Shown here piece by piece: positions 46,717-58,441 of a DNA stretch of 64,000 bases; positions within the stretch are counted from its first letter, which is position 1, and each line of letters starts with the position of its first letter. Source of the stretch: Massariosphaeria phaeospora (Eukaryota; Ascomycota; Dothideomycetes; Pleosporales); assembly GCA_011032825.1 (NCBI GenBank), contig JAADJZ010000001.1, positions 2,232,001 to 2,296,000 of the forward strand. The letters run 5' to 3'. The position numbers and the translations under genes were made by a program. The notes below the pieces were generated by a model, which worked only from the letters and a program-made list of their open reading frames with translations, was not told where the DNA came from and did not search any database.

Positions 46717-47907
46717 ATGCCGCGAATCCCTACCTCGCTCTTGCGCAGTGCCGGTGCCATAGACGCGCTTCTTCCTGCTCTCCTCGGCCCAAATCGCGAT
46801 CTCGCCGCTGCCCGCAACGAGCTGCGATGGCTCCGCGAACACGCCGGCAAAGTCGCCACGACGCGTAGCGCGAAAGGCGCGACATGGTCCAAGGGAGCCA
46901 TATTGGCCGACCTGGTGCGGAGAAGGGCCCGTGGGACGCCGTTGCAGTACCTCCTGGGCACCGAGCACTTTGGCGACCTGGAGATACTCGTACGGCCGGG
47001 CGTGCTCATTCCACGGTCAGCAGCCTTCTTTCCCAAGCACGACAGCAGCTGACTAGGCCATGGCAGACAGGAGACGGCAGCCTCTGTAACCCATCTCGTG
47101 CGCCTGATGCGCAATGCCCTGCAGCTTCCCTCGGAGCTGCGCGTGCTCGACCTCTGTACTGGCACTGGCTGCATTCCCCTCCTCTTCGAGCGCGAGTTCC
47201 GCTCTACACACCACCAAGTCCAGTTGCAACTCCTTGGTGTCGACATCTCCGTAAAGGCCATGAAGCTAGCGTGTCGGAATCTGAAGCGGATGCGCCGGAA
47301 AGAACATGGTGGTGTGGGAAACGGCGTCACAGGTTTCCTGGTAGCCGACGTGCTCATTGACCCCTTCGAAGACCAGAATCAGCCCCAGCCCAGTCTAAAG
47401 TTTGCCCTCAATCTCGTCAACAAGCCGTTTTGGGACATACTCATCTCCAATCCACCGTACATCTCGCCGTCTGGATACTGGAAAACCACCTCTCGCTCTG
47501 TCCGTGGATACGAGCCAAAGCTCGCCCTTGTTCCCCCTCCCAGTCCCGAGAAGAACGACACGGAACAGGCCGACGCCTTCTACTCTAGGCTGCTGGCAAC
47601 AGCGCGTGACGTGGAAGCCAAAATCGTTCTATTCGAGGTTGCGGATCTGGGCCAGGCCCTCCGAATCGCAAAACAAGCGCGACGCTTCGACATATTCGAC
47701 GGCATCGAGATATGGAGAGATCAGCCCAACGAGACTGACCACGAAATACTAGACGACTTTCCCGTCGTCGGTCAAGGGAATGGCCGCTCAGTGTTCTGTT
47801 GGCGCGGCGCAGGCTCGGCCTGGCTACGAAAAGGGCTCGGCGAACACGACGATGCAACGGACGCCAAACGGCTCTTCAAAAGCAGCTACACGGACCGTTC
47901 GTGGTGA
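46717..47907 (+). CDS. mtq1: HemK/Mtq1-type N5-glutamine methyltransferase
   Basis: SAM-dependent enzyme that methylates the GGQ glutamine of (mitochondrial) release factors. Exons 46717..47015 and 47067..47907 give 379 aa in phase. The N-terminal helical domain carries RRRARGTPLQYLLGTEHFGDL and LIPR, which continues over the intron as QETA, the PrmC hallmark. Motif I is DLCTGTGCI, a GVDIS strand follows, and the catalytic NPPYIS motif is intact. ATG 46717 (MPRIPTSLLRSAGA) gives an Arg/Ser/Ala-rich start that could be mitochondrial targeting. An in-frame upstream ATG exists at 46609 but seems less likely. Confidence 0.9.
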
Positions 47908-48336
47908 CGGAAGCCATCGCGAGACGCCAACACCCGCGGCCAGACTTTGCTACTCATGGACATTCACTGTGTGGAATCTCCCGTGCTCGGCTGCACGTGA
48001 ACATGACACGGCCGGGGCCTGGGGAGAGGCAAGCAAATCGCTTGACGTCTATTACCGCCCACCTTCTCTCGTTTTTCTGGTCCACGCTGTTGGTTCCCCC
48101 ATCAACTCGTCAAGCGCCTGCCCCGCAGGGGCTCTCAATAGCAATGTTCTGGCTTTACTCGGAAGACTGGCATTGGTCCCTGATTCCAGCCTCACTGTCT
48201 CAGCCCCGTTAATTGTTTCAGCCTCGTTGTCTAAGCCTCGCTAAGCGAGAACAAGGACCACCCCTCCAGGTAATCGTTCAGGCCTTCCCCCTTGACTACG
48301 AACAAAGCAAACGAGAGTTGCAGTATCACTCTTGCC
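47908..48336. other. Intergenic with short imperfect repeats
   Basis: About 430 bp. Around 48188-48244 the phrase TCAGCCTCGTT/TAAGCCTCGCT recurs imperfectly three or four times. No supported gene. Confidence 0.4.
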
Positions 48337-50262
48337 ATGGGTATCGCCGACCTCACTATTGCCATCACAGCGGCCGCGCTCGCTGCGGCAGCTCTCATCT
48401 TCGCTTTCATTCAGTCCGTGTCCGCCATAGCGACTTTGCTTGCATCAAGCAACCGCTGTGGCCGAGCCATAACGGGCGCTTTCGATCTCGGCGCTGGATT
48501 GTGGTTCTCGGTAGCCACTTTGACGGTGAATCCTCGCTATAGGATGCCGGTCTTAACTATTGCCAGCCTTCGCAGGCCAACTCCGACAATGACCCAGTCT
48601 ATCACTTAGAAACCCCTTCTTCGAGTCGGCAAAAACTTCGACGCTGCAGTAAACTGCTACATTGACGACGGAAGGCCACGCATTCATGGACCACATAAAA
48701 GCGGTGATGGAAGATTGATCATATGGAAGACCTCTCTTCATTACTTGACCGCTATACTTTGGACACCGTTCGGCGTCGCTGTTTCCTTCGCCATGAGCGT
48801 CCTATGTTGTCCTTGCTTCACCTTCTGTATGCTCAATAATAGTGAAGAGGATGACGTTGAACACAATGATTGTGGGAGTTTGACATGCACTTTATCCGAC
48901 TTCGCGTCGTGCATGCTCGGGTCGATCACGAAGCCCTTCCGACGGACGACACATTACCAGAAAACAACCGGGCTCGACGTTGATATCGCACAGTCGGAAA
49001 TACCAGGGCTAGAACCGGGCAGCTGGGTACAGTTTCTTATGAACCATCAACGTGTTTGGTGGGGTTTCGCAGACCTCCGGTGGGAATGGCGACTTGCCTC
49101 GACGATACCTGCAGACGTTTATGGAGCTAGCTTGGAAACAACAATTGCTGATCTCCAACTCGTTGCTGCATTGGCTGGCATGCATTATGTTGAGGATACG
49201 CATCTGCTTGCTGCTACTTCTTGTGGAGAACATATTAGTTTCAGCCAGCACAATGCCCTAGGCCTAGTCGCGTATTACCGGTCAACTCGAGAAAACATCC
49301 GGACCGGAGTCACAATCAACCCGCCAAACACATCGTCAGAATGGCTACATTATTGCATCGAAGCCTGTCGGAACGGACAGCCTGACCGTTTCTCGGTCAC
49401 CACACACTATTCGACAACGAATCCAGACATCCCTCCTACAGTCGAGAATTTGGACATGGTTCTATCCCAACTGGCTCGCCAACGGACCAAGTTTGATGCT
49501 CAACTTCCTTACTCTTGTGGTAACGCCATGTGGATCTTCAATACCAAATATTTTCGAGACATACAACAGAATCTCCAGGGTGTAGGCTCCACATCTTGGT
49601 CTTCGCTCACTATCGGGGTTCTCTGGGGACCCTTGGGAAAAGGCATTAATTCGTGCTCATGTAGCCGATGTTGCGACGAATGGGAGGTCGCCGCAAAAGA
49701 GAAAAAAGCAATTGAAGCATATACCTATCGAGAAGACGCAGATTTTTACAAACCAGATTTGCATCGATGGCCTGCTCTCGCTTTGGGAAACGTGTGGTCA
49801 CACAAGGGATTAGATACCCTGGTCGCTGGTTGCGAACCGCCATGGCGTGGGATTCTTGAAGATCTCCTCCCACCCCTAGAAGGCACCCAAGTTTCCATCG
49901 AATGCACACCGCTTTGCCACAAGCAATGCGCCCCGACAGCCTGCCATTGCGGCAAAGTTGCTCGTCTCGCAGACTTCGAAACCGGCGAAAAGGACGACAG
50001 CGCCGTATTAGGCGTCGTGGCGGTGAACACGGAATGGCTACGCGATATCGACCCCGCAAGTATGCTTGAAGCTGCTCAGGCGCTGCTCAGTATCAGCAGG
50101 ACGCAACCCTATTCCGCAACCGCTGAGCATATAGCCATAGTCATCGCGTACACTGAATATCTCCTCCTGAGAGTCAGAAAACGCATCGGGTCGACCAATA
50201 TCTGGAATGCGGCTCTATCGCCCACTTTAACCAACTTCTCGCCCTTGGTGTTCGGCTCTTGA
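48337..50262 (+). pseudogene. Large orphan fungal protein with a single internal TAG (broken copy or nonsense allele)
   Basis: One frame runs from ATG 48337 to 50262 (642 codons) except for TAG at 48607..48609, codon 91. Before it: a hydrophobic N-terminus (LTIAITAAALAAAALIFAFI) and RAITGAFDLGAGLWFS / NPRYRMPVL. After it, coherent sequence continues at once (KPLLRVGKNFDAAVNCYIDD), with a further hydrophobic span and Cys-rich stretch (SVLCCPCFTFCM), then a long soluble part (VWWGFADLRWEWRLAS, HCGKVARLADF). I know this layout only as uncharacterised Pezizomycotina proteins. No intron fits around the TAG; a CAG-to-TAG change would explain it. A second-start product from 48715 would have 515 aa. 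Confidence 0.65.
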
Positions 50263-50722
50263 ACGATCGAATATCTGATACTCGGTATATTAATCAGCCT
50301 TGCTGTTGCGCGTGGCGGAGATTTGGGGCGTCTTTTCTCGTGCGTGCTGCGCGGCCTTGGGTACGCGTCAGCGGCGCAGTCAGGCGCTCTGGACCCCGAC
50401 TGGGCCGAAAATGCGAGAATACCGTCATGCGACTGCGACTGCGCGTTGGCTGCGCCGTTCGGCCTGGGTTTAGTATATTATGTTGGCTCTGGTGCGCCTT
50501 GTGTCATGTGGATGCTTTAAGTTGATGTTGCGAACTGGTTAGCCTTGGTGTCTCGGCCATATTTAAGAGTTTCGACTTGCCCACGTTGTTTCCGCAATAT
50601 TTCAAGAGTTTCAAACCTAGCCACCCACGTTGTTCTCCACAATATTGCTAAGAGTCTCCACTTTCCCCACGTTTTGTCTCTTGCGACACTCGCCACTCAC
50701 TCTCGAGCCCTCATATCACGCC
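50263..50722. other. Intergenic / promoter of the small secreted protein gene
   Basis: Contains a three-copy imperfect repeat (50564..50680) directly before the start codon at 50723; otherwise no supported ORF. Confidence 0.5.
50564..50680 (+). repeat. Imperfect tandem repeat, three copies of ~33-44 bp
   Basis: Units share AAGAGTTTC, CCCACGTTGTT and CCGCAATATT/CCACAATATT in the same order (50564..50602, 50603..50646, 50648..50680, the last partial). It ends about 40 bp before the ATG of the 97-residue gene, so it lies in its 5' leader or promoter. Confidence 0.65.
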
Positions 50723-51078
50723 ATGCGTCTCTACATCTGCCTCAACATTATCTTGCTACACTCTGCCATCTCCGTCATAGCCCAAAACGTAAGCGCATTC
50801 GCCGTCCCCCTCATCGAACCCTCAGTCCGCCCAGTACTAACTTCAAACAGCAACAGCACGCTCCGCAAGCATACGCGCCACCGCTGTCATCACCAAGCAC
50901 GAATTCAGACCCGGCGGTACTGGAACAGCATCTTACGCTTCGATCGGACGCAGATGCGAATGCGAATGCGCCGCGGCCAGCATCTTGGGATACGGGAGCG
51001 GCGGAACGGCCTACTGCAAGGATAGCTGTGGTGGTGGGGTTGGCGGGCGTGATGTTTGGGTTGGGCATGGGGATGTGA
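50723..51078 (+). CDS. Small secreted or membrane-anchored protein, 97 aa
   Basis: Two exons, 50723..50788 and 50851..51078, joined by a textbook intron (GTAAGC ... GTACTAACTTC ... ACAG, 62 nt), phase 0. The product starts with a clear signal peptide (MRLYICLNIILLHSAISVIAQ), has a Gln/Pro/Ser/Asn-rich middle without Cys, and ends with a hydrophobic segment (IAVVVGLAGVMFGLGMGM). A C-terminal hydrophobic tail after a low-complexity mature part could be a GPI or TM anchor. It has no relation I recognise. Without splicing both halves look like parts of unrelated overlapping ORFs. Confidence 0.68.
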
Positions 51079-52578
51079 TGTGAAGAGATGGAGAAGGAGG
51101 AGCACACGGTCACGACTGAGATTATGAGGTTATGAAGATATGATGTGATGAGCTACGAATTTACGACGCAAAGATTAAAGATGTACGACGATAATGGCAT
51201 CGGCACTTGAGTGCGATGTCGGCGAGAAAATATACTCTCTACGGCCCTTGCGTCACTTTAAACAGCGGCGCCAGCACACACTTTACTCTCGGGTTCTTCC
51301 ACGCCGTCCCTATTCAGCAACTCCACGGCTCATCGTTATCCACCTCCTCATACCTCACACAGCAATTCCCCTCCAGCACCTCCAGCGCCCAATCACCATC
51401 CTTCCCGCGATCTACGGCGGCGAAGACGTGTGCTGGTTCCGCTTACTCGTACACGAGTTTATCGTCGAAGCACGCACGAGCGGTGAAATGGCTGGCTGCT
51501 GCGCGGGAACGACGCGTCGGGGAGGAATAGCTGCGTGCCCGGCTGTCGCCAGTCAGCATATCCGGATTCGCGTTGTTCACGGCGCGGGCATCCTGCGAGA
51601 CGGACGTGTACTTGTTGGCCCGCTGATGTATGGTGGGACGTGGACTTTCATGTGGTCGGAGTTTATGCAGCGCGGTTTGAGGCGCGTGGTGCTGGAGTCG
51701 AGGATTTATCGCGAGGAGGTGTGGAAGGGGGTTGGGTGATTGTGGTGATGTGAGGATGAGGACCATGTTGGTCTGCGGACGTTGTCAAAGCCCGGTAGCC
51801 AGGCGTGTCGTCCTTATATATGAAAGCTATCCGTGTACATGATACAAGATGAAGAGGTTCTCAGGACTCTCGCAAGTGGGTCAAGTCGCACAGTCTCAGC
51901 TTGTAGTTGCACAGTGCCCACCTTGTCTTTTTCTGTTCATTTCCTCAGTTGGGGATTGGAGGGTTGGGTGAGTGTACAGTATCCTCAAGTTGGGTGCGGG
52001 GATTGGATGGGTCGAGGTCCAAGGTCGGAATGTTATATGCGAGTGTAACTTCGCACTGTCATCTCTAGTGAGACTTGCAAGATACCTCACTTCTAATTGC
52101 AGTGTAGTGACAAAATAAGGGTTGAAGAAAGATGTGAATTGGGTTGTGGAGATGACGTTCTGCGCTAGGCTGGATATAGTTACCTAACCCCGTAGCACGT
52201 GTTCTTTCAGCCTTTTTATTTGCATGTTCTTTCCGTTCACCCAGGCTGTGTCGACTTTCACAGCATATCACGCCCACAATGTTCGCGCCACGAAGAATGC
52301 GATCCACGCGTCTTTATCAAGCCACTTCGTGGCGAATGGTCAACTCGAAGGCTTGGGCACTGGGCGTGCTTGAGTCATCCAGTCACAGATCGTCAGGCTG
52401 CAAGAGTCGGCGAATTGACTGCTGGAAATTGCTCGAATACGAAGAAGTTCGGCGAAGTGGGCACAGCCTTTCGAATCATGCACTTGGTTCTGTATTCAGC
52501 TGCTCGAGGCTGTTCAGTCCCCTCTACGTATAAGTATCTACCTATGTCGTCTTAACCCTATACTATAAGAAGCCCAAC
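51079..52578. other. Intergenic, no confident gene
   Basis: 1.5 kb. A 181-codon frame at 51194..51739 overlaps a 107-codon frame in another phase; neither shows a domain, signal peptide or splice logic, so neither is called. Confidence 0.4.
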
Positions 52579-54513
52579 ATGGCAGATATTGTATACATCG
52601 GTATCTGGAATGCCTACGGCCGTGACTCCGTGTTTAATAAAGTACTGACTGTGCCATACCGTACGGGCACCATTCTCGTTACACTTCTAGCTATTCTGGT
52701 TACATTCACAGCAAACAGAAGTTGGAAGATCTGGCGGTTTCTGCTACATGAGCTACTGAACGCTTTTTCATCGCGGCTTCGGCCTCAAAAGGCCTTTCCA
52801 ATCCGGCAACAGCAAGCAATTTTACGCAACTCAGAAACGACCGGCGGCGCACTGCTCTCCTTTACCGAATTAGCATGGGCGCGCAAGAAGACGACAAAGC
52901 CAGTGTCAAGCACTAAGTTCATCGCCGCAGCGTTAATCCTATTTGCGCTTCTACACTGGATTGGTTTCCTCGCACTCGGCATTCTCACCACTCAGATCAA
53001 CATTGGGAGCATTGTTCGGTCGATTAACACCCCAAGCTGTGGTACATGGCTTCCCTTTGAATCACTCAGTTCCGATCTATACAGTGCAACGGGCGCTGAA
53101 CTGCTCGCGAACACCTCAATCGCTGCAGAGAACTATGTCCGCAACTGCTACGTGTCCCAGGGAGCGTCAATATCGGATTGCAATTTGTTTGTACAACGTT
53201 CTATTCCCCATTTCACGAAAAATGTTGAGTGTCCCTTCTACGACTCTTCCTTATGTTCCGGCTCCACTCAAGAAGCACTCTTGATGGAAACTGGAAACAT
53301 ATCCTTCTCGGATCTAGGAATCAACTGGAAACTCGCCCGAGGTGTTGCTGTTCGGCGGCGCGCTATTTGTACACCACTAGACACCGAGCCCTTTTTGTGC
53401 AGCGACGAGGCAAGCCGAAACTACACGGAAGACTCGATACATGGAGATGTCAACAAGCCAGAGCAACTGCGAGGCTATGCCTTCACGGTAGACGAAATTG
53501 GGCGCAACGTAACCCAGCTATACCGACAAGGTGACGCTGGAGAATACGACCTGATGCTGGTATCGGCTGCGGACGGGACTTTTGCTATTGACGCATTGAG
53601 ACCTCGAGATCTCTCGGCGGAACTTACAGTTATAACTCTTCGTGGACGCAGTATTTTATTCCCCGCCCCATCCAGTGACCCTTTCTTCTACGCCCAAACC
53701 AAACCCACGATCCAGTTAGAGAACTCGACCAGTTCTTTTTATACGATGAGCCGAGCCATCAACAGCATAGCCTGTCTCGACTCAGCGATGATATGCAGCA
53801 ACATCACAGGCTACTGCAGCGATTGGCTAGGTCCTGAATACATGGCGCTGTATGCCTCTCAAGTTTTAGGCCCTTTTCGCAACAACACGGAGGCCTTGGC
53901 CGCATATGGGATGGCAACTCTACCTTTGATGTTATCAACAACGTACTACGGGTTGAACAATCGCGGCGGTTCAGTTCTCCAAGCAAGCAGACACGTCATG
54001 TCTGGCGTCCAGTATCTCCTCTCCGACGGCCAGTGGAAGCTTGAACTCGAAAACTGGTTTAGGATCGGTCTTGCTATCTTGCAGATGTCGCCCTACCGAA
54101 CCATCTCGACACCCGAGCTTGACAAGAGTCGGGTGCAGAATTTGATGAGCGAGGCCCGGGCAGCTACTGCGTGTTCTGCTGTCCAGTTCCGCTCGTCGAA
54201 ACATGTCACTTTGAGCGTGTTCGGAATCTTGCTTGTCGTCATCCTGTCGCTCTGCTTTACGGCGTTGAGCTACATGGATAGCATCTTAAGCTTGTTGCTT
54301 CCGCAGCAAGCATCCTCAATTTTACTCGGGTGGGAAGAGAATGGCTATCTCCATCTTTTGGAGAAGAGCAAGAAGACGGATGGTATGTTTTAGAGTTCCA
54401 ACCCAGTTATCGACGCTAACCAATAGTTATTAGCTGACCCTGAAGTGTTAGAGCGTCTGCAAATAGCAGATTGGCAGAACTCAGATGCTGCTGGAGCGAA
54501 CAAGCCTGGATGA
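52579..54513 (+). CDS. Orphan multi-span membrane protein with a large extracellular domain
   Basis: Exons 52579..54382 and 54434..54513 join in phase to 627 aa (intron GTATGT ... GCTAACC ... TTAG). Hydrophobic spans lie near residues 29-47 (GTILVTLLAILVTFTA) and 113-137 (FIAAALILFALLHWIGFLAL), and one long segment lies near the C-terminus (VTLSVFGILLVVILSLCFTAL). Between the second and third spans is a ~400-residue region rich in Cys and N-glycosylation sites (NTS, NIS, NYT, NVT, NST, NIT, NNT), so it is probably extracytoplasmic. The type is common as 'hypothetical protein' in Pezizomycotina, often with lineage-specific expansions. Function unknown. Confidence 0.75.
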
Positions 54514-54847
54514 TTCTGGATCAGCGCCAAGAGGTACCGTTCTTTCCATTTTGCCCCACTTGACGTCACTTCGTGACTTGATCACTTTGTCACTTTGTCA
54601 CTTTGTCACTTTGTGACACCAGAACCCCACTTGAGCCTAACGCTTATCTTCCGACATGGATGCATGATGAGCTGTACCAGGATGCCTTTAGTGGTGCCCA
54701 GCGCTGCGGGGTTGAGAGACCGCACCCTTGCCCCTTGCCTCGACCTGATCATGGACGAACTTCCGTCTTCTACTCATTACTCCTGCGCGCCCCCCGACTT
54801 CTACGATACGGATCTATCTGAAGAGACTTACGCTGTTCTGACCGTTC
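54514..54847. other. Intergenic between the membrane protein and the NLR-like gene
   Basis: Contains the octamer repeat at 54582..54616. No ORF supported. Confidence 0.5.
54582..54616 (+). repeat. Octamer tandem repeat (CACTTTGT), four copies
   Basis: Units CACTTTGT recur back to back after ACTTGAT, preceded by related TCACTTCGTGACTT. It lies in the presumed promoter of the NLR-like gene. Confidence 0.7.
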
Positions 54848-57821
54848 ATGGAGCCGCTCACCATCTTTGGCCTGGCAGTAAACACTGTCCAGGTTATCGA
54901 TTTCAGCGCGAAGCTACTGGATACAACGCACGAGAGCGACCAATCGAACACGGACCAGACCGAAGAACATGTCAAGCTCTATACTGTCTCGTAGGTCTTA
55001 TCACGAATGTGTGATATCTTACCGATGGGAGGATTGCCACAGTTGGCCCCAGAGATTGCTGATATCGCCTTGTCGGCAAAGGCAATGACAGGAGAACTGA
55101 TAACCGCCATCGACAAGCTCAGATCACAAGATTCACGGAAACGACATTGGCGCAGTATTCATCAAGCGTTAGCGACAAAGTGGAACATAGACAATATTAG
55201 AAACATACAGGGAAGACTACATGAGCTGCGTGACCAACTGCGTACGAATATGCGGGAACATATCGTGTAAGTTGCTCATCATGGGTGATATACCTATCAG
55301 GTGATGTTTGTTAACAATCTACCTAGTTCAGAACAACAAACGGCTCTTAGACGGCTAGAGACACTTCAACAAAAGTTTCAGCAGCTGCATTGCCCACGCG
55401 TGGATCTAGTTCAAGATCTCATTTCCCGAGTGAAGGGCCTGAACGGCGATACATTAGCGAAATCATATCTATATGCGTGCGAAAAGGTGTTTGCAGATGT
55501 TGGATTGAAGCGAACACATATGGAAGTAGAACTGAAAGTTCTGAACGGACTAAGATACCCCATTGACCATTATCACAACAACGACAACAACAACAATGAC
55601 GAGGCTTATCCGCGAACTTTCGAACGGATCTTCGACGACCCCGCTTTACCGCCCTCTGATCCTCACCCACACATAAAACTTCGGCAGTGGCTAAATGCCG
55701 GGAATGGTCTGTATTGGCTTTATGGTAAAACTGGGTCTGGCAAAACGACACTGATGAGATACCTTGGCAACTGTAGTGGGACTCGATCTTGCCTTCAATC
55801 ATGGGCAGGACAAACGAAACTATCAACTGCATCATACTATTTCGGTAACACATTCCCACAGTTGGAAGCCTTCCTGCGACACATCCTTTTTCACCTCATT
55901 CGAGAACCACCGTATCTTGTCCCTCAACTATTTCCATTCGGCTGGACGGAGTTGATAAATATAACCCAGACATCGTGGAGTATTGATGAACTAAAGAAGG
56001 CTCTTGCCCGGCTTGGAAGATGTCACGTCAACGCATACTTCTGTTTCTTCATTGACGGCCTCGACAGATTTGACGGAAAGCCTATCGAATTGCTACGGAT
56101 AATACGCAAACTTTCCAATATACCGCACATCAAGATATGTGTCTCTAGCAGATATTCGCGCCCATTTATCCAATTTCTCGGCAAGATCCCACATCAACAG
56201 CTGTGCGTACAATGGAATCACCGCGAAGACATCCAACAATTGGCCCAAGACGAACTTGAAAGAAGGTTAGAAATCAAACAGCACGCGGACGCTCTACGCA
56301 TGTACTCTGATCTGGTCGAAGGGATAGTTCGTAAGTCAGTGGGAGTTTTTGTCTGGGTATCCCTAGCAGTACATTTGCTCTGCGATGGACTGAGTAATGA
56401 AGACAACGCAGACCTACTTCTGCAACGGCTCGAAGATCTTCCATACGATCTACACGAATTATTCCATCAGTTCAGTGGATCGGTAGACCGCTTGTACCGG
56501 GACAAGATGGCCATGTTGTGTCACATTGCTCTGTGCGCCCGAACCCATCAACGCGGTGACCTTTTGGCTTCTAGACGAGGGTTTGGGAGAACACCAGCGC
56601 GAATCTCTCTCAAGTGCCACGTCTGATGCCAAAGAGACCACTCGACTGGAGTGGGAAGAAAAAATGACAACCCGTTGCTCTGGCAGGTACAAGGGGATTT
56701 TAAAAGTCTGTGGGACACCAGGGCGACGGCAAGTCATGTTCTTCCATCACACTGTGCACGACTCCTTCAAAGCCAATTGGGCTTCCAAGAGGTTTTTGCC
56801 AAAGTTCCAGGACACATACAGGTCAGCCTGTGAAGGGCTCTGTCTCTACATGACTGTGTTCGGCTCGGAAGATGTCGACCGTGAGGCGACACTCGAGGCC
56901 TTCATGGTTTTCGCCGGCTGGGCTAGATTCGAGAGGGGCGACTTCGGAATTGTGACCGAGATGATGCATGCCGCTCGCAAGAGTTTCGGCACCGATGAGG
57001 CCTTCCTAACGACGGCTGCGCGTTACGGCTTCACGGACGGCATCGACCAGATAAACGACCTAGACGAGGCGTCTGCCTCGATTGAACGTCATGGGGTTGC
57101 CATGGTGGCATCTGCACTTCTTGGCGACTCGTCGTCTTACGACAAGAAGGTAATCGCTGGAGCAGAACGGGCAGTCGACATCTCGGCCTGGTTGATCGAT
57201 AGGGCGATTGGTCGTTGCGACCAGGCAAACACCGACCGTGTATTAAAGATGCTGCTCATGAAAAACCGCTGGCACGACGCCCTCTCCACCGTTCTCTCTC
57301 AGGGGGCCGACGCAAACAAAGCCCTAAAAGATCCAGAGGTGGTGCTATCGCTTATTGGAACGACCGACGCGTCGCCGGTACAGCTCTCATGGCACTACCA
57401 CAGCTTACTAGACACCTACGCCGACGCTCTCACAAACAACTGTGGCGTCAACCTAAACGCCCGCCACCACGACAAAACCATCTGGCAGCAGTGGCTCGGG
57501 CACACCTGCACCGACCAGCTCACGCACGGCCTCCTCGAGCCCATTCACGTCCGCGCCTTCACGCTCTTCCTGCGCAACGGCGCAAATCCGCACGAGGTTA
57601 TCACGTTCCAGCACGAGCGGCTGGAGCAGCTGCTAGACCCGACGTCGACGTCGGGTGGCAGAGACACGAAGCGGCGGCTCGCGGTCCCGGACATCGTGGA
57701 TCGGTTCTTCGGTGTAGAGAGTAGGGAGAAGCTGCTGCGCGTGCTGCGAGATGCGGGGCCGAGGTGGGCGCAGGCGCAGCGGGAGCTGAGGGCGAGGGGC
57801 GCGAGAGGCGCGGTTATGTAG
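54848..57821 (+). pseudogene. NACHT/NLR-like protein gene, frameshifted
   Basis: Fungal STAND-type receptor relative, a class used in non-self recognition. The N-terminus from ATG 54848 reads MEPLTIFGLAVNTVQVIDFS, a common fungal NLR leader. Later exons read LAPEIADIALSAKAM and, across an intron at 55267..55326, EQQTALRRLETLQQ. The NTPase domain has Walker A GKTGSGKTTLMRYL (~55724) and Walker B-like FCFFIDGLDRFDG (~56045), then SSRYSRPF and ELFHQFSGSVDRLY. Near 56530 the frame changes: LCHIALC continues only in the next frame as APEPINAVTFWLLDEG and then open to 57821 (HHTVHDSF; LSQGADANKAL and LRNGANPHEV look like degenerate repeats). No intron fits the shift. The first exon-exon junction (after ~55000) is not resolved. 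Confidence 0.75.
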
Positions 57822-58441
57822 TGGCTGTACTGTGGGATCGGATCTGGGCTACGTGTGTGTTGGTGTGGGACTATTCGTTAGCTATTATCGACAACGACGA
57901 TGTTTCACACTTTGTGCGGATATTTTTTTTTTACGACTGATGGCATCACGTTTTCTGGAGAACTTTGGATTGCGGCTGGTATGGCTTCGGGCGAAGATTT
58001 TCATACATGTTACGGGAAATCTTTGGATATGGATGAAGTCTTGATTTTTCAGTTCGAAGGGGGGAGGGGGACTTGTATTCGGCAACACAATAGAAATTCC
58101 CTGATACTAGCACTCTAGATGTCACGCACCAGAGAACCAAGCCGAGCAACGCTCATCGTCTAGGAACCTCCACGATGATCAAACGCTAGATTTCAGGAAG
58201 AGTCAAGATAAGATGGTGACAGTATGCAAATCAAGATCAGACTGCAACTGCCCTTGGCTTCGGAGTCAAGCTCGGCTTTAACAATTTCTCTAGGCAAAAT
58301 AACTCCGAGGCTAATGCGGAACTCGTTCCAAGCAACACCAGCGGAAATCCGCAAGCTTCCGACGTCACTTGTAAATATATATGCCATGCCATGCCACCAC
58401 CTGCCGCCCATCCTCCTCTGTCTTCAATTCGCCCCCAAAAC
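57822..58441. other. Intergenic upstream of AIM32
   Basis: 620 bp, no supported ORF; a T-run at 57926-57933 and CT-rich leader before the AIM32 start. Confidence 0.4.

Noticed and set aside
48580..48720. A short intron removing the internal TAG
   Set aside because: No GT..AG pair of 40 nt or more removes the TAG while keeping the frame and sensible sequence.
51194..51739. 181-codon ORF
   Set aside because: Two other frames are about equally open, there is no domain or signal peptide, and the composition suggests chance in GC-rich DNA.
56460..56600. An intron explaining the NLR frame change
   Set aside because: Available GT..AG pairs are either too short (about 19 nt) or would delete conserved helical sequence.
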